Of a stretch of DNA of 20,347 nt, positions 1 through 8,002 are shown piece by piece (within the stretch, counting starts at the first letter, position 1; the number at the start of each line of letters is the position of its first letter). This DNA is from CAYOYH01 sp964408165 (GTDB lineage Bacteria; Patescibacteriota; Saccharimonadia; Saccharimonadales; CAYOYH01). The position numbers were made by a program, and so were the translations under genes. The notes under the pieces are model-generated. The model saw only the letters and a program-made list of their open reading frames with translations. It was not told the DNA's origin and made no database searches. The stretch covers positions 1 to 20,347 of the forward strand of contig CAYOYH010000011.1 in assembly GCA_964408165.1 (NCBI GenBank), read 5' to 3'.

Positions 1-152
1 ACGCAGTAACGCAAGTAACGCAGGGGCGAGAAGCTCTGAGCTAGGAGCAAAGGGAGTGTTCTTTGGGAAGCTTGTCCACCTAGGTTAGACGACAGACCAC
101 AGATTTTAGAGGCTAGAATAACTAGGTACTGCTAACGCCAACACATCGCATC

Positions 153-177
153 ATTACTTTTGGTGGGCAAAAGTAAT
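153..177. repeat. Perfect 10-bp hairpin
   Basis: Arms ATTACTTTTG (153-162) and CAAAAGTAAT (168-177) are perfect reverse complements around the loop GTGGG. There is no T-tract after it, so a terminator role is not obvious. It may be one of the dispersed palindromes seen elsewhere in the window. Confidence 0.6.
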
Positions 178-389
178 CGTAGAACCACTTGCCAGGGGCT
201 CATAGTCGCTATGACTAAGAAATAAATGATTTACCTAGCCTGCACAACTCGTCGCTAATCGCTCCTCAGACATCCCGCCTGCCTGTCAACAAGACGGGCA
301 TGGCCTCGGCTCATTGGCGATAAATCCTTCACTTCTTATCATCGGTCGATGGCAAGGAAGAAGCGCAGGGAACGGGGTTAGACGATAGA

Positions 390-415
390 CTACCTCCACT
401 GGGTAGCGGAGGTAG
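390..415. repeat. 8-bp hairpin next to the second direct-repeat copy
   Basis: CTACCTCC (390-397) pairs with GGAGGTAG (408-415) around a 10-nt loop. It overlaps the end of the direct repeat GGTTAGACGAYAGACYAC at 376-393, whose other copy is at 83-100. Function unknown. Confidence 0.55.
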
Positions 416-490
416 AATCTAAAGAGGGAAATGACAAAGCCAGCGAAAGTTACTAAAAAAGTCGCATTTGGGGTGAGACTTTGCGAGCGG

Positions 491-542
491 TTGCCTGTTC
501 TGTCGAGTAGGCTATAATTACTTGGAAGTAAAAACGAGGAGG
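491..542 (+). promoter_or_regulatory. Promoter and Shine-Dalgarno for the rhodanese gene
   Basis: -35-like TTGCCT (491-496), 16-bp spacer, consensus -10 TATAAT (513-518), then a strong Shine-Dalgarno GAGGAGG (536-542) five bases before the ATG at 548. This fixes the start of the downstream gene. Confidence 0.75.
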
Positions 543-547
543 AAAAA

Positions 548-1015
548 ATGAATAGTAAAGTATTTATCGGAATCGTTACTGTGTTGATTGTAGTTGTTGG
601 AGGTTTTTTTGTATTTTCACAACCTAACGATGATATGAGCGAACCTAGAGTAAGCGACTCCAGCCAAAGGGTTCTAGACATGAGTTTAGTGCCAACAGAT
701 TTACCAGCGATGCTGACCAAAGTCATGGAGCGTCAGTCTGAGCCAAATGTCTACGTTATCGATGTTCGCACCCAAGCTGAATGGGAGGCTGGTCACATAG
801 AAGGCGCTATGCTTTGGGGCTTGGCAGAGGAAATCTCACTAGGCAATCTACCGCCAGTTCCAAAAAATGCCGAGCTGTATATCTATTGTCGTACCGGTAA
901 CCGGTCTGGTCAGGCGATACGGATTATGCAAGACGCTGGATTCACCAACATGGTCAATACGCGAGGCCTCAGTGATTGGCAAACAGCTGGTGGCTCAATC
1001 GCAACAGGGCTGTAG
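548..1015 (+). CDS. Membrane-anchored rhodanese-domain protein
   Basis: A 155-residue protein with one rhodanese domain. Residues 5-24 are a hydrophobic segment after a short positive N-terminus, so the domain is probably tethered outside the membrane or exported. The rhodanese core runs from about residue 50 to 155. It has the typical IDVRTQAEWEAGHIEGA stretch at 71-87 and the active-site loop CRTGNRS at 114-120, with C114 as the persulfide-forming cysteine. Family knowledge: rhodaneses move sulfane sulfur between donors and thiophilic acceptors; the acceptor here cannot be told. Strong promoter and Shine-Dalgarno precede the ATG. The next gene overlaps its 3' end in another frame, so the two are probably one transcription unit. 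Confidence 0.9.
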   Translation: MNSKVFIGIVTVLIVVVGGFFVFSQPNDDMSEPRVSDSSQRVLDMSLVPTDLPAMLTKVMERQSEPNVYVIDVRTQAEWEAGHIEGAMLWGLAEEISLGNLPPVPKNAELYIYCRTGNRSGQAIRIMQDAGFTNMVNTRGLSDWQTAGGSIATGL

Positions 1016-1493
1016 CATCTCCAAGCTAGCGCAACTGCAAATACCAGCCTGGGTTTGGCTGGTGGGTCAAACAGGTTTGTTTGGAGTTTTAATATTTTCA
1101 AATTTCGAGAGAGATTTCGCGGTTACAACTTTCGCAACTATCGTCGCTACAATACTTGTAGTTTCGGCGTTCATAATTTTCATTTTTAGCGTCTATAGTC
1201 TTCGTAATTCGCTCAATGTTGCACCGCAACCAGTGAAAGACGGACAAATGCAGAGTCGTGGAATCTATAAATACGTCAGACACCCAATGTACGCCGCGGT
1301 ATTTTTAATAACTACGGGCATAGCTATTAACTCTGGGAGTTATTGGAAATTTGGTGTTGCGGCGATAGTGTTTGTTTTCTTTTTTATAAAAACTAAATAC
1401 GAAGAAAATCTACTCAAAGCCAAATACCTGGGGTACGAAAAGTATATGAAAAACACCGGAAGGTATTTTCCAATAATTTTTAACAAAAAATAA
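990..1493 (+). CDS. Isoprenylcysteine carboxyl methyltransferase-like membrane protein
   Basis: About 167 residues with three or four membrane segments. The C-terminal half carries the ICMT/PEMT-like signature: KYVRHPMYAAVFLITTG, a hydrophobic stretch, then EENLL...YLGYEKYMKNTGRYFP, which matches the RHP-x-Y and E-E-x-L...Y...T-x-R-x-x-P pattern of this SAM-dependent membrane methyltransferase family. Substrate unknown; bacterial members are rarely characterised. The start is uncertain. The frame is open back to an ATG at 867, but that would overlap the rhodanese gene by 149 bp. No ATG follows before the first membrane helix, so I chose the GTG at 990 (26-bp overlap). GTG 1062 or TTG 1077 are alternatives. 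None has a good Shine-Dalgarno, which suggests translational coupling to the rhodanese gene. Confidence 0.7.
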   Translation: MAQSQQGCSISKLAQLQIPAWVWLVGQTGLFGVLIFSNFERDFAVTTFATIVATILVVSAFIIFIFSVYSLRNSLNVAPQPVKDGQMQSRGIYKYVRHPMYAAVFLITTGIAINSGSYWKFGVAAIVFVFFFIKTKYEENLLKAKYLGYEKYMKNTGRYFPIIFNKK

Positions 1494-1604
1494 GGTTTTA
1501 TTTCTTTTCGACCAGATTCACGCTTCGATTGCTTGTTTTAAGTACGCACATTTTGGCGGTATAGGTAGCGAAGAAAAGTCTTACAGTAGTAAGAATTGAC
1601 GAAA

Positions 1605-1615
1605 TATGCTAAATT
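1605..1615 (+). promoter_or_regulatory. Putative extended -10 for tRNA-His
   Basis: TATGCTAAATT can be read as an extended -10 (TGC then TAAATT). It lies 14 bases before the tRNA. The same TATGYTAA pattern precedes glyA, the antitoxin, folD and the menorin-like gene. Confidence 0.4.
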
Positions 1616-1628
1616 ACATCAGTTGCAT

Positions 1629-1704
1629 GGTGCCTGTAGTTTAATGGTTAAAGCGCCGGCTTGTGGAGCCGGATACGAGGGTTCGACTCCCTTCAGGCAC
1701 CCCA
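1629..1704 (+). tRNA. tRNA-His (GTG)
   Basis: Complete cloverleaf. The acceptor stem GTGCCTG (1630-1636) pairs with CAGGCAC (1694-1700). The anticodon stem CCGGC/GCCGG encloses the loop TTGTGGA with anticodon GTG at 1663-1665. The T loop is TTCGACT and CCA is encoded at 1702-1704. The extra G at 1629 opposite the discriminator C at 1701 is the G-1:C73 pair diagnostic of tRNA-His, so identity and 5' end are clear. Confidence 0.96.
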
Positions 1705-1875
1705 GAGATTACAAATTAACATCTGGGGTTATTTCAGCCAGGAACAGGTGCGTTCAGCTTTTCAAGCGCAACTTTTTCAAGTCCTGGCCTCCACGCCGAA
1801 GGAGCTTTGCGGAGACTGATAGCATGTCAGTACAAAAATATGATACTAAAACTAATCAAGGGTTAAGCACTAGGC

Positions 1876-4257
1876 ATGATTAAGAAAGTGAGCCAACTTT
1901 TCGACTCTATCGCCAAGGTTCATCGTAGCCCCCGCTATGTGGTTTTGGCTTTGGTGGCTTCAGTAGTCTACGTGCTTTCAGCGCTATTAGTTAACAGCGA
2001 GAAGCTTCCAGGACCGCTGGAAACTGCATTATTTGAACTCATCAACAACCAAGATCCATGGATGGCCTATATTTTGTATCCGTTAACCCATTACGGTGCT
2101 GCTGTGTTGGTGCCAGTGTTGGCGTTGCTAGCACTGCTGTTTAGGCACAAACTACGACCAGCGGCCTACGTGTTGCTGGCTGGTGCAAGTGCCTGGGTAA
2201 TGACCAGCCTAGCTAAAGCTTTTAGTGATCGTGGGCGCCCAGAAGAGTTCTTCGACAACGTTATGCGCCACAGTTCTGAGTCTTTCTTAGGGCTTGGTTT
2301 CCCGTCTGGCCATGTTACGGCAGTTGCGGCTATGACGGTGGCTATTTGGCCGTTTGTTTCGCCGTTGACTAGACGCCTGCTAGTTGTCTTTACGGGTGTG
2401 GTTATGTTCAGCCGTATCTATATGGGGGGTCATTTACCGCTAGATGTAGTGGGCGGGGTGGCTCTGGGCGCCATTGTTGGTTCGGCGATAGTCCTAGCGC
2501 TAGGCGCACCGATACGGGAAGTAAATCTAAAAAAAGTGAAGCGAATACTGAAAGGGCGGGGCATAAAACTCCATAGCATTAAACCAGCGTCTGTAGATGC
2601 TCGTGGCTCAGTACCGTATTTCGCAAAAACCAGTGAAGGGGTGTTGTTTATCAAATTCTTCGGCAAGGAGCAGTTCAGTGCCGATTGGCTGTTTAGAATT
2701 GTTCGCTACCTAAAGTACAAGAATCTTAAGGACGAAGCGCCGTATTTGGGGTTAAAGAGGAATCTAGAGCACGAAGCCTTGATGAGCGTATTGGCTCGTC
2801 ATAACGGTATACGAACGCCTGAAGTAGTTGGCTTTTTCAGGGTCGACAATTATTACTGGGGGCTAGCGCAAAAACTTATTGACGGCACGGGACTGGACTC
2901 TATGAAGCCAGATGATATTACTGATGAAATTCTTGAAAGAATTTGGATTCAGATAAAACTTTTACACCAGAAGCATGTGGCGCACCGCGATCTTAGAGCG
3001 GCGAACATCTTCATCGACAAGGAAAACCAACCCTGGGTTATCGATTTCGGCTTTGCCGAGTCAATGGCTAATACCGAACGAATGTACATGGACACGGCGG
3101 AAATGCTAGCTTCGCTGTCAACGATTATCGGATCGAAACGAGCGGTTGCTAGTGCCGTTAAAACCATGGGGACTAAAGAGGTCGTTGAGGTCTATCCGTT
3201 CTTAGCCTATCAGGGTTTTTCGGGCGAAACACGCGCCAGAATGAAGCGCCGAAAACCATTACTTGACGAACTTCGCACAGAAGTCGCGGAGGTTGTCGGT
3301 AAAGCTAAAGTTGAAGGAAAGAAAATCAAGTTTCAACGCATGAGTACGGCAACAATGGTTCAAATCACTATACTGGCAGTGGCTCTACTGGTGCTGGCTC
3401 CACAGTTCGGTGCGCTTGGTGATAGCTTCGGGGCGCTGGCGAACGCTAACTTACTGTGGCTACCCCTGATATTTCTACTGGTTAGCATTACATTTTTAGC
3501 AACGGCGCTAACCGTGAAAATATTCTCACTCTACCCTATGAAATATATCGATTCGGCGATAGTTCAGCTTTCGTCATCTTTCACCAATAAACTTCTGCCT
3601 TCTGGATTTGGTGGCTTAGCAGTGAACCTGCAGTTTCTGCGAACCAGAGGTCACAAGGTGTCAGAAGCTGCACCAGTATTAGCCATGGCTAGGGCTGTAG
3701 ATTTGCTGTGTTTCATTATTTTGGCAACGACAATATTGTTTTTCTTCTCCCCTGACTTGGGTGGTATTTTTGGTGATGCTTTCAATCCAGAAACTGGACT
3801 GGTGATAGCGGGGGTGGCAGCGCTAATAACAATGGTGCTGCTGGGAATTAAAAGTATCAGAGCTAAGGTCAAAAATTTCATAAAAGAAATGACGGCAACC
3901 TTTGTTCGGTTGTTGACTGATTTGCCAACGCTCGGCAAGGCATTCGCTTCTGCAACGGTTATGAACTTAGCTTTTTTGACGGCGTTTTTTGTTAGCTTAC
4001 AGGCGGTGGGTCTGGACATTAGCTATGCCGAGATGGTGCTGGTGTTTGCAGTAGCTATTTTCGCAGGAGCGGTAGCGCCTACCCCAGGTGGCTTGGGAGT
4101 GCTGGAGGCAGCTATGGTGACGACGCTTATTGCTCTAGGCTACGAGAATCATCTGGCGCTGGCAGGAGTGCTTCTTTACAGATTCTTCACCTACTGGCTG
4201 CCAACTCCTTTCGGTTTCGCTATGTATAGATATATCATCAAGCGCAAATTAATTTGA
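1876..4257 (+). CDS. PAP2 phosphatase - kinase-like - flippase/LPG-synthase TM fusion protein
   Basis: A 793-residue three-module membrane protein. Module 1 (about 20-215) is a PAP2 phosphatase with all three motifs: K114...R121-P122, PSGH at 143-146, and SR (179-180)...H186...D190. Such enzymes dephosphorylate lipid phosphates or pyrophosphates. Module 2 (about 230-475) is a kinase-like domain: candidate ATP-binding K260 in FIKFF, HRDLRAANI with H370, D372 and N377, then DFG at 390-392, resembling the Kdo/RIO-type kinase branch. Module 3 (about 490-793) has many hydrophobic helices and the motifs LPSGFGGLAVN and APTPGGLGVLEA typical of the lysylphosphatidylglycerol-synthase TM (UPF0104) family, without any aminoacyltransferase domain. 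All catalytic residues look intact. Inference: it processes and perhaps flips a phosphorylated lipid or undecaprenyl carrier. ATG 1876 has only a weak AGG upstream. It stands alone between tRNA-His and the opposing murA. Confidence 0.88.
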   Translation: MIKKVSQLFDSIAKVHRSPRYVVLALVASVVYVLSALLVNSEKLPGPLETALFELINNQDPWMAYILYPLTHYGAAVLVPVLALLALLFRHKLRPAAYVLLAGASAWVMTSLAKAFSDRGRPEEFFDNVMRHSSESFLGLGFPSGHVTAVAAMTVAIWPFVSPLTRRLLVVFTGVVMFSRIYMGGHLPLDVVGGVALGAIVGSAIVLALGAPIREVNLKKVKRILKGRGIKLHSIKPASVDARGSVPYFAKTSEGVLFIKFFGKEQFSADWLFRIVRYLKYKNLKDEAPYLGLKRNLEHEALMSVLARHNGIRTPEVVGFFRVDNYYWGLAQKLIDGTGLDSMKPDDITDEILERIWIQIKLLHQKHVAHRDLRAANIFIDKENQPWVIDFGFAESMANTERMYMDTAEMLASLSTIIGSKRAVASAVKTMGTKEVVEVYPFLAYQGFSGETRARMKRRKPLLDELRTEVAEVVGKAKVEGKKIKFQRMSTATMVQITILAVALLVLAPQFGALGDSFGALANANLLWLPLIFLLVSITFLATALTVKIFSLYPMKYIDSAIVQLSSSFTNKLLPSGFGGLAVNLQFLRTRGHKVSEAAPVLAMARAVDLLCFIILATTILFFFSPDLGGIFGDAFNPETGLVIAGVAALITMVLLGIKSIRAKVKNFIKEMTATFVRLLTDLPTLGKAFASATVMNLAFLTAFFVSLQAVGLDISYAEMVLVFAVAIFAGAVAPTPGGLGVLEAAMVTTLIALGYENHLALAGVLLYRFFTYWLPTPFGFAMYRYIIKRKLI

Positions 4258-4372
4258 CCTAAATTCGCGTGGGAAAAATTAAAATGGCAGGTTAGAAGTT
4301 AGAATCTAGAATGAGAAAATAGAAGCTAAAGATTCAAACTTCGAGCTACGAACTCCCAACTCCCAAGAGTAT
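4258..4372. other. Short spacer between convergent genes
   Basis: It contains only a purine-rich run of degenerate TAGAA-type repeats (TTAGAAGTTAGAATCTAGAA at 4293-4312). No hairpin with a T-tract is seen, so no terminator can be called for either convergent gene. Confidence 0.5.
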
Positions 4373-5893
4373 TTAAATGTCGCGGAGTAGCTTTATGTCG
4401 GCGCCAATGGAGTTTAGGCGATTCGCCAAATCTTCGTAACCGCGCTTAATGGAATAGACATTCCTGAGCACGGAACGGCCGGGCGCAGCCAGCATGGCTA
4501 TGAGTACGATGACGGCTGGACGCAGAGCTGGAGGGGTGACAATCTCTACAGGTTTAAAAGTGTTCGGTCCGGTTATGTAGATTCGGTGCGCATCGACCAG
4601 CTCTAGCGAAACTCCTAGCTTAGCTAGTTCAGTGTAGTAAATAGCTCGGTTTTCATAACTCCAGTCATGGATTAGGGTGCGTCCTTTGGCGCGCGCGGCA
4701 ATCGGCACGAAGAATGGTAGATTATCCATGTTTATCCCCGGATAGGGCAGAGCAAGAATTTTATCAGCTGGCGCATAAAGTGCATCTGTTTTGAGGGTTT
4801 TAATATCGGCTAGTTCAAGGACGCCGTTACGCGCTTTGTATTTCTTAAGAACTTCGTACTTGAACCCCATTTTCTTTAATTTCAAAAGTTCGAGCCCTAA
4901 AAATTCTATCGGACAACGCTCAATAGTAAAGCTGGAATTTGTAGTAGCGGCGATAGAGAGGAACATCATGGCCTCTATGGGGTCTTCCCCAGGGGAGTAA
5001 GTGACATTTTTCTTGATATTTTTTCGGCCGTGAATGACTAATGTATTGGTGGCGAAGCCTTCAATTTTGATGTCTAGCTTCATCAAAAACAGGCACAGAT
5101 CACGCACCATGTAGTTATGCGAAGCGTACTTTATGGTGGTTTTGCCGGGTGTGCCAGCCGCCGCTATAATGGCATTTTCCGTGGCTGTTTCACTCATTTC
5201 GTAGAGGATGATTTCTTTGGGTTGCCTAAGGTTGGTGGTGACCAAATATTCATTAGTCAAAGCTTTGATGTTTACACCAAATTCTTCCAGCGCAAAGAGG
5301 TGCGGGCGTACAGTTCTAGTGCCTAGCTCGCATCCTCCGGCATAGGGCAGTGTAAATTTATTTTGCGAATGTATCAGCGACCCCAGGAACAGCAGGATAC
5401 TCCGAGTTTGCTTGGCGGCCTCGGTGTTGATTTTGTCTAGCGCTAGTTGCTTTGGCGGGTCAATGGTTAAATCGCCGTTGCTAGCCCATTTCACAGCTAC
5501 ACCAAGACTTTCCATAACTTCGATGAGCCGGAAAACTTCCTCGATTTTCGGTACCTGCCTGAAGGTCGAAGTGCCTTTATTTATCAGTGAAGCCGCTAGC
5601 AGAGCCATAACAGCGTTCTTGGAAACCTTAGTAGTGATAGTGCCGGAAAGTTCTCGCCCACCGTTTATTTCGAAGCTGTCAGACTGAGGGTCGGCGATAG
5701 TGATGATTTCTTTGTTGAGCACATCGCTGATACGACCGAGCATCTCCATGCTCAAGTTTTGCTTGCCGTTTTCTATACGGTTAACTGCGCTTTGACTGGT
5801 GCCCAGGGCTTTGGAAAATTGCGCCTGCGTTAAACCGCGCTCTTTGCGGATTTTTGAGATTAGCGAACCAATTTTTTTAGAATCTTCACTCAT
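4373..5893 (-). CDS. murA: HTH-MurA: UDP-GlcNAc 1-carboxyvinyltransferase with N-terminal XRE domain
   Basis: A 506-residue fusion. Residues 8-65 are an XRE-type helix-turn-helix (ISKIRKERGLTQAQFSKALG, then TSQSAVNRIENGKQNLS). From about 74 on it is MurA, the first committed enzyme of peptidoglycan synthesis, adding enolpyruvate from PEP to UDP-GlcNAc in the cytoplasm. Key residues are visible: K92-N93 (K22-N23 of E. coli), C188 in AGGCELGTR (the PEP-binding, fosfomycin-target cysteine, C115), the general-base aspartate in PGINMD, and LRPA near the C-terminus. The frame is open 13 codons further upstream, but I prefer the ATG at 5893: the added residues do not fit an XRE domain and a promoter lies at 5904-5932, which would leave almost no leader. 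From memory, MurA with an HTH domain occurs in Saccharibacteria. Confidence 0.93.
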   Translation of the reverse strand: MSEDSKKIGSLISKIRKERGLTQAQFSKALGTSQSAVNRIENGKQNLSMEMLGRISDVLNKEIITIADPQSDSFEINGGRELSGTITTKVSKNAVMALLAASLINKGTSTFRQVPKIEEVFRLIEVMESLGVAVKWASNGDLTIDPPKQLALDKINTEAAKQTRSILLFLGSLIHSQNKFTLPYAGGCELGTRTVRPHLFALEEFGVNIKALTNEYLVTTNLRQPKEIILYEMSETATENAIIAAAGTPGKTTIKYASHNYMVRDLCLFLMKLDIKIEGFATNTLVIHGRKNIKKNVTYSPGEDPIEAMMFLSIAATTNSSFTIERCPIEFLGLELLKLKKMGFKYEVLKKYKARNGVLELADIKTLKTDALYAPADKILALPYPGINMDNLPFFVPIAARAKGRTLIHDWSYENRAIYYTELAKLGVSLELVDAHRIYITGPNTFKPVEIVTPPALRPAVIVLIAMLAAPGRSVLRNVYSIKRGYEDLANRLNSIGADIKLLRDI

Positions 5894-5903
5894 TGCATGG
5901 CAG

Positions 5904-5932
5904 AATATATCACAGACGGTATATACTCGCAA
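5904..5932 (-). promoter_or_regulatory. murA promoter with possible operator dyad
   Basis: On the minus strand: TTGCGA (5932-5927), 17-bp spacer, TATATT (5909-5904). Transcription would start about 3-5 bases before the ATG at 5893, so the mRNA is close to leaderless. The spacer and -10 contain an imperfect dyad, TATATACC facing GTGATATA (6 of 8 positions symmetric). This is placed where the HTH domain of the product could act on its own gene; that is inference. Confidence 0.55.
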
Positions 5933-6040
5933 CTGCTACTACCGACACGCCCACCTGGAAACTAACAGGATTTGCGCTTTCGCCATCTATGTTTAGTTGC
6001 CAGCTGGTGTCAAGTGTGGCGAACGCGCAAAGCTCTAGCC

Positions 6041-6070
6041 TATGTTAAACTAGTGAGTGAATAACGGAGG
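6041..6070 (+). promoter_or_regulatory. glyA -10-like box and Shine-Dalgarno
   Basis: TATGTTAAACT (6041-6051) reads as an extended -10 (TGT, TAAACT). No convincing -35 is seen. GGAGG (6066-6070) sits five bases before the ATG at 6076 and fixes the start. Confidence 0.5.
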
Positions 6071-6075
6071 CCACC

Positions 6076-7350
6076 ATGAACGACGAGATAAATAATCTTA
6101 TGGATAAAGAGCTGACTCGTCAGCGTGAAGGTTTGGAGCTGATTCCGTCTGAAAATTATGTCAGTCGAGATGTTTTGAACGCTCTGGGTAGTGTTTTTAC
6201 TAACAAATACTCAGAAGGCTACCCAGGTAAACGCTACTACGGTGGTCAGCAAAATATGGACCCAGTTGAAACACTAGGTATTGAGCGAGCCAAGCAACTT
6301 TTTGGTGCCGACCACGCCAACCTTCAGCCACATTCCGGAGCGCCGATGAATGAAGCCGTTTATTGGTCTTGGCTGGAACTTGGCGACACTGTGTTGGGCA
6401 TGGACCTCAGCCACGGCGGGCATTTAACCCACGGACACCCAGTGACGGTAATGGCTAGGGCTTTTAATTTTGTTCGCTACAAAATAAAAGACCTCGAAAC
6501 GGGGGAGCTGGATTACGACGAAATTCGCCAGCTGGCACTCAAACACAAGCCAAAAATTATTTTAGCCGGATTTTCAGCCTACACCCGTGAGCTAGACTAT
6601 GAAAAATTCGCTAGCATCGCCAATGAAGTCGGTGCGGTAGCCATGGCAGACATGGCGCATATTGCTGGTTTGATAGCCGGAAAAGCACTCAGAAACCCTT
6701 TTGACGATGGATTCCATGTAGTTACTACTACTTCGCATAAAACCCTGCGCGGCCCCCGCGGTGGGATAATCATGAGCCAGGGAAAAGTCAGCAATCCGCT
6801 AAAAAAGCCTCCGCACACCATCGAAAACCTGCCGACATTAATAGACAGGACGGTCTTCCCGGGCCTGCAGGGTGGGCCGCATATGAACAATGTACTGGCC
6901 AAAACCATAGCCCTGGGTGAAGCACAGCAGCCTCAGTTTCAAGAGTACGCCAAACAAATCATTGTAAATGCCAAGAAACTGGCGCAAGAGCTGATGAACC
7001 GCGGGTTTAAATTGGTGACCAACGGCACCGACAACCATATGATTTTAGTAGACATACGCACTTCGTTTGGTATAGACGGCAAAGTGGCGGAAGATGTGTT
7101 GGACAGAGTCGGTCTAACGCTTAACAAAAATTCAATTCCTGATGACAAGCTACCATTTTATCGCCCCAGCGGTATTCGCCTAGGCACGCCGGCCATTACC
7201 ACCCGTGGCATGAACGAAAACGATATGATTCACATAGCGGATTGGATGGAGCAGGCGATTATCAACCGTAGCGATGAAAAAAAGCTAGATAATCTTCATG
7301 CTGAAATAAAAGATTTCTGTTTGAAATTCCCACTGCCGTCAGACCCCTAG
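6076..7350 (+). CDS. glyA: Serine hydroxymethyltransferase
   Basis: A 424-residue protein of usual SHMT length. It is a PLP enzyme that interconverts serine and glycine while loading tetrahydrofolate with a one-carbon unit. Visible signatures: LIPSENYVSR near the N-terminus, THG at 118-120, D192 and H195 in MADMAHIAGL (cofactor-ring contacts), and TTTSHKTLRGPRGG at 217-230 with K222 as the Schiff-base lysine. The C-terminal RPSGIRLGTPAITTRGM stretch is also typical. GGAGG precedes the ATG. It works with FolD, encoded later in the window. Its TAG stop overlaps the TAG stop of the opposing gene through the palindrome CTAG at 7347-7350. Confidence 0.97.
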   Translation: MNDEINNLMDKELTRQREGLELIPSENYVSRDVLNALGSVFTNKYSEGYPGKRYYGGQQNMDPVETLGIERAKQLFGADHANLQPHSGAPMNEAVYWSWLELGDTVLGMDLSHGGHLTHGHPVTVMARAFNFVRYKIKDLETGELDYDEIRQLALKHKPKIILAGFSAYTRELDYEKFASIANEVGAVAMADMAHIAGLIAGKALRNPFDDGFHVVTTTSHKTLRGPRGGIIMSQGKVSNPLKKPPHTIENLPTLIDRTVFPGLQGGPHMNNVLAKTIALGEAQQPQFQEYAKQIIVNAKKLAQELMNRGFKLVTNGTDNHMILVDIRTSFGIDGKVAEDVLDRVGLTLNKNSIPDDKLPFYRPSGIRLGTPAITTRGMNENDMIHIADWMEQAIINRSDEKKLDNLHAEIKDFCLKFPLPSDP

Positions 7351-7955
7351 CGGCGAATAATAAATTTTGCAGCTAAAACGCCCATGAATGCTCCAAGCGC
7401 ACTTATTGCTACGTCTTTTTTGTTTGCTTCAAAAGCTCTGACGAGTCTATAAGCATTGCTACCACGAGCATGATCGATATAAGCTTGCACGTCCTCTACT
7501 AAGTCGGCAGAATAATTTTCAGCTAGGTACCCAGCTAGATCGTATTCGTCTCCATGTTCATCAAAAAATGAGTCCTCACCATTATCTAAATGTTCCAGCA
7601 AACCTTCGTAGAGGGACGAGGAGTAATTAGCTAAGAAACCACTAGGAACATCAATGCCTAGCCCTGTTAATCGCATCTGTCTGCTTTGTACGAAAATTCC
7701 TGATAATATCTTGGCTGTAGTCTCGTTGTCATATTTCAATGTAGTGACGTTGTTGAAAAGTTCACTTACAGCATCAACTGAACCAACAATTATCCGCTCC
7801 ATCTTATCAACGTTACTGTTGGTGGGTAGCCTAGAAGTTTTTCGTACAATCTCTACAGAAAGACTTGTTGCCATTTGCAAGAATCCCATACCATCAATGG
7901 CGCCTCTTTCCGCATCAGAAAGATGCCGCACCTGTTGTCTAATCCCTTCATCCAT
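7347..7955 (-). CDS. Unknown protein with C-terminal membrane anchor
   Basis: A 202-residue protein I do not recognise. It is largely polar and acidic, predicted helical, and has no catalytic motif that I can name. It ends in one hydrophobic helix (about residues 179-199, VAISALGAFMGVLAAKFII) followed by two arginines, the layout of a tail-anchored protein with the bulk in the cytoplasm. There is no signal peptide. A TAATAT box lies 7 bases before the ATG and the only GAGG is 13 bases away, so a leaderless message is likely. The gene is convergent with glyA and shares the 4-bp CTAG with it. It is co-oriented with murB, 47 bp upstream, and could follow it in one transcript. Confidence 0.72.
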   Translation of the reverse strand: MDEGIRQQVRHLSDAERGAIDGMGFLQMATSLSVEIVRKTSRLPTNSNVDKMERIIVGSVDAVSELFNNVTTLKYDNETTAKILSGIFVQSRQMRLTGLGIDVPSGFLANYSSSLYEGLLEHLDNGEDSFFDEHGDEYDLAGYLAENYSADLVEDVQAYIDHARGSNAYRLVRAFEANKKDVAISALGAFMGVLAAKFIIRR

Positions 7956-8002
7956 GTAGAGAATATTACCTCACGTCGCTAACGTAACCATGAGCATATT
8001 AA

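Larger units (their letters stand above)
1..547. other. Gene-free leader region with hairpins and a direct repeat
   Basis: I see no credible gene here. The one long minus-strand frame runs antisense into the rhodanese gene, has no family features and is rejected. The stretch holds a hairpin at 153-177, a hairpin at 390-415 and an imperfect 18-bp direct repeat at 83-100 and 376-393 (16 of 18 identical). A weaker stem lies near 281-300 (GCCTGTC facing GACGGGC with one G-T pair). Only the last ~60 bases read as a promoter and ribosome-binding site. Confidence 0.6.

Noticed and set aside
286..726. 146-codon minus-strand frame
   Set aside because: It overlaps the promoter and first part of the rhodanese gene antisense, has no Shine-Dalgarno and shows no domain.
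867..989. Upstream ATG extension of the methyltransferase-like gene
   Set aside because: It would overlap the rhodanese coding region by 149 bp in another frame, and the extra residues do not resemble the family.
1596..1883. 95-codon frame across tRNA-His
   Set aside because: It reads through a complete tRNA gene.
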